Shown here piece by piece: positions 6,533-9,843 of a stretch of DNA of 9,843 bases. The DNA is from Candidatus Falkowbacteria bacterium CG02_land_8_20_14_3_00_36_14 (lineage in GTDB: Bacteria > Patescibacteriota > Patescibacteriia > Patescibacteriales > UM-FILTER-36-11). A program made the position numbers and the translations under genes. Location: contig PETS01000044.1 in assembly GCA_002781265.1 (NCBI GenBank), positions 1 to 9,843 on the forward strand, read 5' to 3'. The first letter of the stretch is position 1, and each line of letters opens with the position of its first letter. Below the pieces are notes generated by a model, which saw nothing but the letters and a program-made list of their open reading frames with translations, searched no databases and was not told the origin of the DNA.

Positions 6533-7474
6533 TTATTTATTATTTAGGCATTTATAAGGCCATTTCATTACAAAAGGTAAAGCTGATAAAAATCCGTATA
6601 AACTATTCATGCTTTCCGTCATAGTAGTCACTACGCATCCGCATTCAGAACAGATAGAATCAGCGCCAAAAATACATTTATCTTTTTCTTTTCCCGCCGC
6701 ATCATAAGCGATAAAATTATTTTTAGCTAAGCATTTACTTTGTGAATAATTTTTAGTAACTTCTGGATGAAGTTTTTTAATCATTTCTTTTGTGTTTAGC
6801 AAAAAGGCAGGATATTCGCTTTTAAGCTGAAGAAGATTTTTAACTATATATTCCCTTTGTTTAGTATTTAATCTTAGATGCTCTATATCAACTCCTGCTA
6901 TAGGCGTCATTGTGCTAAATACAATTCCGTCAGCCAATCCGTTTTTTTCCCATACTTCAATAATATTTTTTGTTTGAGTATAATTAATCGCATTTAAAAC
7001 AGTATGTAAAAATACTGGAAATTTTTTTTGCCTTGCTTTTTTTAAATTATTTATTATTCTATTATATAAATTTTTCCCTTTTCGTATAGTGTCATGGGTT
7101 AGAGCATCTTTACCATCAATGGAAACAATATGAACAGATGATTTTAAATGTCTGAACGGAACTGTGCCAGAAGTAATTGCAAATGTAATAGGAATTATTC
7201 CGGCAACTTTTTCCAGTAAATCAGGGCGTACATACGGCTCGCCGCCAATTATAAAAACGTTTAAAAATCCTTCTTCCTTCTTTTTTTTAAAAAAATTAAT
7301 AACTTTTTCATCAGTCATTTCTTCAACTCTTTGAGCAAAGCGCCAATAACAATGGCATCCATTGGGGCATCTGTCAGCTATATCAAATCCAAAGGAAAAT
7401 TTTTCTTTTTTAACTATTTTTTTTAATACTTTAATAGATGTTGAAAGAATTTCTAAATTTTTTGTTAATTTCAT
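6533..7474 (-). CDS. Radical SAM protein with unusual CX3CXC motif and C-terminal cysteine cluster
   Basis: 313 residues. The N-terminal part looks like a radical SAM barrel: FDIADRCPNGCHCYW at about 30-44, then GGEPYVRPDLL at about 77-87, the usual SAM-binding GGEP element. The cluster cysteines are Cys36, Cys40 and Cys42, a CX3CXC spacing instead of CX3CX2C; reading the reverse strand confirms TGC, TGC and TGT codons. The C-terminal third has Cys248, 267, 275, 278 and 280, ending in CSECGC, like a SPASM/twitch or HpnH-type auxiliary cluster region. Its substrate is unknown. It is not HydE or HydG by length or motifs. It follows the protease gene on the same strand by 39 bp, so the two are probably co-transcribed, and it converges with the hydrogenase large subunit. 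A role in maturing the hydrogenase is only suggested by position. Confidence 0.85.
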   Translation of the reverse strand: MKLTKNLEILSTSIKVLKKIVKKEKFSFGFDIADRCPNGCHCYWRFAQRVEEMTDEKVINFFKKKKEEGFLNVFIIGGEPYVRPDLLEKVAGIIPITFAITSGTVPFRHLKSSVHIVSIDGKDALTHDTIRKGKNLYNRIINNLKKARQKKFPVFLHTVLNAINYTQTKNIIEVWEKNGLADGIVFSTMTPIAGVDIEHLRLNTKQREYIVKNLLQLKSEYPAFLLNTKEMIKKLHPEVTKNYSQSKCLAKNNFIAYDAAGKEKDKCIFGADSICSECGCVVTTMTESMNSLYGFLSALPFVMKWPYKCLNNK

Positions 7475-7513
7475 AAGATTTTTTTAATATTAATAAATTA
7501 ATAAGTATTTCAT

Positions 7514-7993
7514 TTATTTTGTATTATTAATTAAAATAATTAATTCATCTAAGGCTTTATTTTTGTCATATTTTTGCGGAACGCCGAATATGGTGATTTT
7601 ATCAAGTTGGCCTATTTTTTTAAGAAGCTTTAGGTTGAAACCAAGATCAAAGTCGTGCATTGAGTAAACATTATTCAGCTCTATATCATTGATATTATCA
7701 ATGATCATAACTTTATCAATACCGACAACCGTGTCAATAATAACAAGCTCCTTTATGGTGTTGGGCCTGCCCTCCGAAGTTTTAACGTAGGGGGGCCTGC
7801 CCTCCGAAGTTTTAACGTAGGGGGGCCTGCCCTCCGAAGTTTTAACGTAGGAGGGCTTTATGTTTTCATTCGGATCTTGTATAATAAAGTTAATTTGGGG
7901 AAAAGCTTTTTCCAGTTTTGGTTTGAGCTTAATAGGCAGATTATCAAAAGAAAGCAGGGGATTGCCGAAGATGTAGATAGTTTGTTTATTCAT
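7514..7993 (-). CDS. hycI: HycI/HyaD-family [NiFe]-hydrogenase maturation protease with in-frame repeat insertion
   Basis: 159 residues. Members of this family clip the C-terminal tail from the [NiFe] large subunit after nickel insertion. The N-terminus YIFGNPLLSFDN matches the GN-x-L...D strand. Expected nickel-binding residues are Asp17, Asp87 (VIIDTVVGID) and His113 (SMHDFDLGFN), corresponding by family knowledge to Asp16, Asp62 and His90 of HycI. Between residues 48 and 77 the peptide YVKTSEGRPP is repeated three times. Without this 30-residue insert the protein is 129 residues, and the strands on either side join as in relatives, so the insert probably sits in a surface loop. The insert is GC-richer than the rest of the gene. 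The start is ATG with no Shine-Dalgarno. A perfect extended -10 box lies 6 nt before it, so the mRNA may be leaderless. It is divergent from hypC (59 bp apart) and upstream of the radical SAM gene. Confidence 0.87.
   Translation of the reverse strand: MNKQTIYIFGNPLLSFDNLPIKLKPKLEKAFPQINFIIQDPNENIKPSYVKTSEGRPPYVKTSEGRPPYVKTSEGRPNTIKELVIIDTVVGIDKVMIIDNINDIELNNVYSMHDFDLGFNLKLLKKIGQLDKITIFGVPQKYDKNKALDELIILINNTK
7763..7852. repeat. Tandem repeat, three 30 bp units, inside the protease gene
   Basis: The unit begins GGGCCTGCCCTCCGAAG and continues TTTTAACGTAGGG. Copies occupy 7763-7792, 7793-7822 and 7823-7852, identical except for the final base. The period is divisible by three, so the reading frame survives and each unit adds ten residues (YVKTSEGRPP) on the reverse strand. 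CCCTCC and GGAGGG ends make it partly palindromic. The unit is about 60% GC in an AT-rich gene, which points to an inserted intergenic-type repeat that then expanded. Confidence 0.92.
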
Positions 7994-7999
7994 AGCTTT

Positions 8000-8008
8000 A
8001 TTATATCA
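8000..8008 (-). promoter_or_regulatory. Extended -10 promoter element (TGATATAAT), predicted leaderless start
   Basis: The reverse strand reads TGATATAAT, a perfect TGnTATAAT extended -10. The box ends 6 nt before the protease ATG, so a start site 7 nt downstream of the box falls on the A of the ATG. No -35 hexamer is convincing, which is usual for extended -10 promoters. It would drive the protease and radical SAM genes. Confidence 0.55.
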
Positions 8009-8052
8009 AATAATTTTTAATTTTGCATTTTTAATTTTTAAATTTAATTAAA

Positions 8053-8256
8053 GTGTGTCTAGCTTACCCGGGTAAAATAAAAAAAATAAAAGGGGATAAG
8101 GCAATGGTTGATTTTTCCGGCATTGTCAAAGAAGTTAATATCTCTTTAGCTAAAGTCAAAGCTGGCGATTACGTGATTGTCCACGCCGGTTTTGCCATCC
8201 AAAAAATGACAAAAGAAGACGCCTGGGCGGCGATTGATTTGTTCGCAAAAAATTAG
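8053..8256 (+). CDS. hypC: HypC, [NiFe]-hydrogenase maturation chaperone
   Basis: 67 residues, slightly shorter than the usual 75 to 90. HypC works with HypD to carry the Fe(CN)2CO group and deliver it to the large subunit. The N-terminus is MCLAYPGKI, with the essential Cys2 directly after the start residue, so the GTG at 8053 is fixed as the start. The OB-fold core follows: DFSGIVKEVNISL, then GDYVIVHAGFAIQKM, both typical of HypC. No Shine-Dalgarno is seen. hypD follows by 16 bp on the same strand, and the protease gene is divergent. The partner is probably the large subunit at 5171-6475. Confidence 0.94.
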   Translation: MCLAYPGKIKKIKGDKAMVDFSGIVKEVNISLAKVKAGDYVIVHAGFAIQKMTKEDAWAAIDLFAKN

Positions 8257-8272
8257 AATTTCAAATTTTATT

Positions 8273-9307
8273 ATGAAAAAAGAAGTTAAAATATTAAAAG
8301 AAATTAAAAAATTATCCGATAGAATCGGCCGGCAGATTAATTTAATGGAAGTTTGCGGAACGCATACGCAGGCAATCAGCCGCTATGGCATAAGAGGAAT
8401 TTTGCCGAAAAATATTAAATTAACCAGCGGGCCCGGCTGTCCGGTTTGCGCGACGGCGCAGGAGGATATTGACGCTATCGTTAATATTGCCTTAGCCGGA
8501 GTGCCCGTAGCCACTTATGGAGACGCTTTGCGGGTGCCGGGATGGTTCGGAAGCTTGGATCAGGCGCGGGAAAAAGGAGCGAAAGTATTTGCAATTTATT
8601 CCACCGAAGACGCTTTAAAATTAAAAGAAAAATATAATAATTTGGTTTTTTTCGGATTGGGATTTGACACCACCACGCCCATGACCGCCTATGCCATTAA
8701 AAAGGGTTTAACCGTGTATTCCACCCATAAACTTTTCTTGCCGGCGATGCATGCTCTTATTGACATGGGGGAAATAAAAATAGACGGCTTTATAGATCCG
8801 GGGCATGTTTCCACCATAATCGGCTTAAAGCCCTATGAAGAATTGAATGTGGCGCAAGTGATAACCGGCTTCACGGATAAGGATGTTCTGGCCGGCATTT
8901 ATATGCTTTTAAAGCAGATAGCGTCAGGCAGAAAGGAAGTGGAAAACCAATATTTAAGGTCAGTCAGGCCGGACGGAAATCCGCGGGCTAGGCAGGAAAT
9001 TTTTTCTGTTTTTAAAATTGGCGATGGCAATTGGCGCGGTTTTGGCATTATCCCCCAGTCCGGCTTAACCATAATAGATAAATACAAAAATCAAGACGCT
9101 AAATTAAAATATAAAAAAATATTATCCCAAGCCAAATTATCAGGGATTCAAAAACCAACGGCGTGCGTATGCGGAGAAATAATCAGGGGTTTAAAAGAAT
9201 CAAACAATTGCCCGCTGTTTAGAAAAGTTTGCACGCCGGAAAAGCCAATCGGCCCTTGCATGGTTTCACAGGAAGGGGCTTGCAATGTATATTATAGATA
9301 TAATTAA
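8273..9307 (+). CDS. hypD: HypD, Fe(CN)2CO assembly protein of [NiFe] hydrogenase
   Basis: 344 residues, a little short of the usual 360 to 380. HypD is the Fe-S scaffold on which, with HypC and HypE, cyanide and CO are attached to the iron of the [NiFe] site. Motifs in order: EVCGTHTQAI with Cys28; SGPGCPVC with Cys56 and Cys59; GDALRVPG; FFGLGFDTTTPMTA; GFIDPGHVSTIIG; and the C-terminal cysteine cluster region CVCGEIIRG...CPLF...VCTPEKPIGPCMVS...CNVYYRY, which holds the [4Fe-4S] ligands. I start at ATG 8273. An upstream in-frame TTG at 8234 would overlap the end of hypC and add 13 residues without family similarity. The ATG lies 16 bp after hypC, so the two genes form an operon. HypA, B, E and F are not in the window and must be elsewhere if the [NiFe] site is made. 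Confidence 0.96.
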   Translation: MKKEVKILKEIKKLSDRIGRQINLMEVCGTHTQAISRYGIRGILPKNIKLTSGPGCPVCATAQEDIDAIVNIALAGVPVATYGDALRVPGWFGSLDQAREKGAKVFAIYSTEDALKLKEKYNNLVFFGLGFDTTTPMTAYAIKKGLTVYSTHKLFLPAMHALIDMGEIKIDGFIDPGHVSTIIGLKPYEELNVAQVITGFTDKDVLAGIYMLLKQIASGRKEVENQYLRSVRPDGNPRARQEIFSVFKIGDGNWRGFGIIPQSGLTIIDKYKNQDAKLKYKKILSQAKLSGIQKPTACVCGEIIRGLKESNNCPLFRKVCTPEKPIGPCMVSQEGACNVYYRYN

Positions 9308-9369
9308 TATAATCAATAATCATAGAGTTCTTTCAGAAAATTTATAAAAAATATTTATTATTCTTTAAT

Positions 9370-9374
9370 AGGAG
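9370..9374 (+). promoter_or_regulatory. Strong Shine-Dalgarno site of the 55-residue gene
   Basis: AGGAG lies 8 nt before the ATG at 9383. It is the only full-strength site in front of any gene in this window; the others have none or a weak AAGG. This decides the start of the small gene. Confidence 0.7.
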
Positions 9375-9382
9375 TGAAAATT

Positions 9383-9550
9383 ATGTTAAAAAAAACTAAA
9401 TTAACTATTAGTGAGAGAAAAGAACAGGAAAAATTATTTTTTGGAAAAAAAGAGTTAAAGAGAAGAATAATATTAGGCATATTATTTCATAAACCATCTC
9501 AAGAATTTATAGGAATAATAAAAAGAAAAAATAGTTTTTTATCTTCATAA
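9383..9550 (+). CDS. Small basic hypothetical protein (55 residues)
   Basis: I do not recognise this protein. It reads MLKKTKLTISERKEQEK at the start and is rich in lysine and arginine, with a charged first half (residues 3-28) and a short hydrophobic patch near RIILGILF (28-35). No cysteines, no signal peptide and no clear membrane helix are present. The case for a real gene is its context: AGGAG at 8 nt spacing before ATG, a TAA stop, and an intrinsic terminator 6 nt after the stop. It forms its own unit after hypD, 75 bp away, and nothing ties it to hydrogenase. A small nucleic-acid-binding or ribosome-associated protein is possible but would be a guess. Confidence 0.6.
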   Translation: MLKKTKLTISERKEQEKLFFGKKELKRRIILGILFHKPSQEFIGIIKRKNSFLSS

Positions 9551-9556
9551 TCTTAT

Positions 9557-9585
9557 AGCGGTAATTTATATTACCGCTTATTTTA
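9557..9585 (+). terminator. Intrinsic terminator of the 55-residue gene
   Basis: AGCGGTAAT at 9557-9565 and ATTACCGCT at 9570-9578 form a perfect 9 bp stem with a TTAT loop, followed by TATTTT. It starts 6 nt after the stop codon. The stem itself would work in either direction, but the T-rich tail fits the + strand. Confidence 0.75.
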
Positions 9586-9656
9586 AAAAATTATTGAATT
9601 ACAATACTCTTTTTTTTACAAAACAATTTTCTCCGGCTATTCATATTTTCTTTTCC

Positions 9657-9683
9657 TGTCATTCCCGCGCAGGCGGGAATCTA
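9657..9683. repeat. REP-like palindromic repeat, copy at window end
   Basis: ATTCCCGCGCAGGCGGGAAT (9661-9680) is a perfect 8 bp inverted repeat around GCAG, preceded by TGTC. It is nearly identical to the copy at 2451-2479. The surrounding 9586-9843 is AT-rich and holds no gene I can support; a short hairpin at 9780-9795 is its only other structure. Confidence 0.75.
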
Positions 9684-9843
9684 TCGCGGAGAGAAAAATA
9701 ATCACGATAATTAATAATAATTTTTCTTGCTGTGATGTTTTATTTGTCATGTCAAAAGCGATTGCAGCATATGGGGTCTGTCGCTGAAAGGCGGCTTAAT
9801 AAAAATTTAACAAAAAATAATCAATACATCTCAATATTGGTTA

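Noticed and set aside
6376..6624. Small forward open frame after the large subunit
   Set aside because: It overlaps the large-subunit and radical SAM genes in other frames and has no start signals or family features.
6533..7474. Radical SAM protein as HydE or HydG, the [FeFe] maturases
   Set aside because: The length, the CX3CXC motif and the C-terminal CSECGC region do not match either enzyme.
7763..7852. CRISPR array
   Set aside because: The 30 bp units are directly abutting with no spacers, lie inside a coding gene in frame, and no cas gene is present.
8234..8272. Upstream TTG start for hypD
   Set aside because: It overlaps the end of hypC in another frame and adds 13 residues without family similarity; ATG 8273 fits the family.
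98..9550. Recoded TGA (as in Gracilibacteria-like lineages), suggested by the lack of TGA stops
   Set aside because: Every gene reads full length without in-frame TGA, and glycine uses normal GGN codons; ten genes are too few to infer recoding from stop use.

Overview
The window is AT-rich, gene-dense and looks bacterial. Compact or N-terminally short proteins, few Shine-Dalgarno sites, a bacterial-type class I GAPDH, and many small palindromic repeats between genes together suggest a Candidate Phyla Radiation (Patescibacteria, Parcubacteria-like) genome. This placement is inference from style and was not tested by phylogeny. A DPANN archaeon is less likely because of the GAPDH type. All ten genes end in TAA or TAG.

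Layout. 98-1138 (+): glyceraldehyde-3-phosphate dehydrogenase. 1312-6475 (+): a hydrogenase locus with four subunits. These are a shortened NuoF/HoxF-like flavoprotein (1312-2355), an M3-type [FeFe]-hydrogenase-like protein whose N-terminal half is equivalent to HoxU/NuoG (2666-4363), a minimal [NiFe]-hydrogenase small subunit (4371-4835) and a [NiFe]-hydrogenase large subunit (5171-6475). Repeats fill the gaps at 2356-2665 and 4836-5170. 6533-7993 (-): a radical SAM protein and a HycI-type hydrogenase maturation protease that carries an in-frame 3 x 30 bp tandem repeat. 8053-9307 (+): hypC and hypD. 9383-9550 (+): a 55-residue orphan gene with its own strong ribosome binding site and terminator. 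9586-9843: one REP-like palindrome and no gene that I can support.

How the genes may work together. The four structural genes match the plan of an NAD-linked HoxFUYH hydrogenase (flavin subunit, Fe-S relay, small subunit, large subunit). Here the HoxU position is taken by a protein that also carries a full H-cluster domain. The [FeFe]-like and [NiFe] small-subunit genes are only 7 bp apart, so one mixed [FeFe]/[NiFe] complex is the simplest reading. All four H-cluster cysteine ligands are present, but several residues around the catalytic diiron site are changed. The H domain may therefore be an electron relay, a sensor or a modified catalyst. HypC, HypD and the protease serve the [NiFe] site. 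HypA, B, E, F and the [FeFe] maturases HydE, F, G are not in the window. Glycolytic NADH from the upstream GAPDH could feed hydrogen production, but that link is inferred.

The main points to follow up are the hybrid hydrogenase, its altered H-cluster motifs, a radical SAM protein with a CX3CXC motif instead of CX3CX2C, the repeat-invaded protease, and a predicted leaderless promoter in front of that protease.
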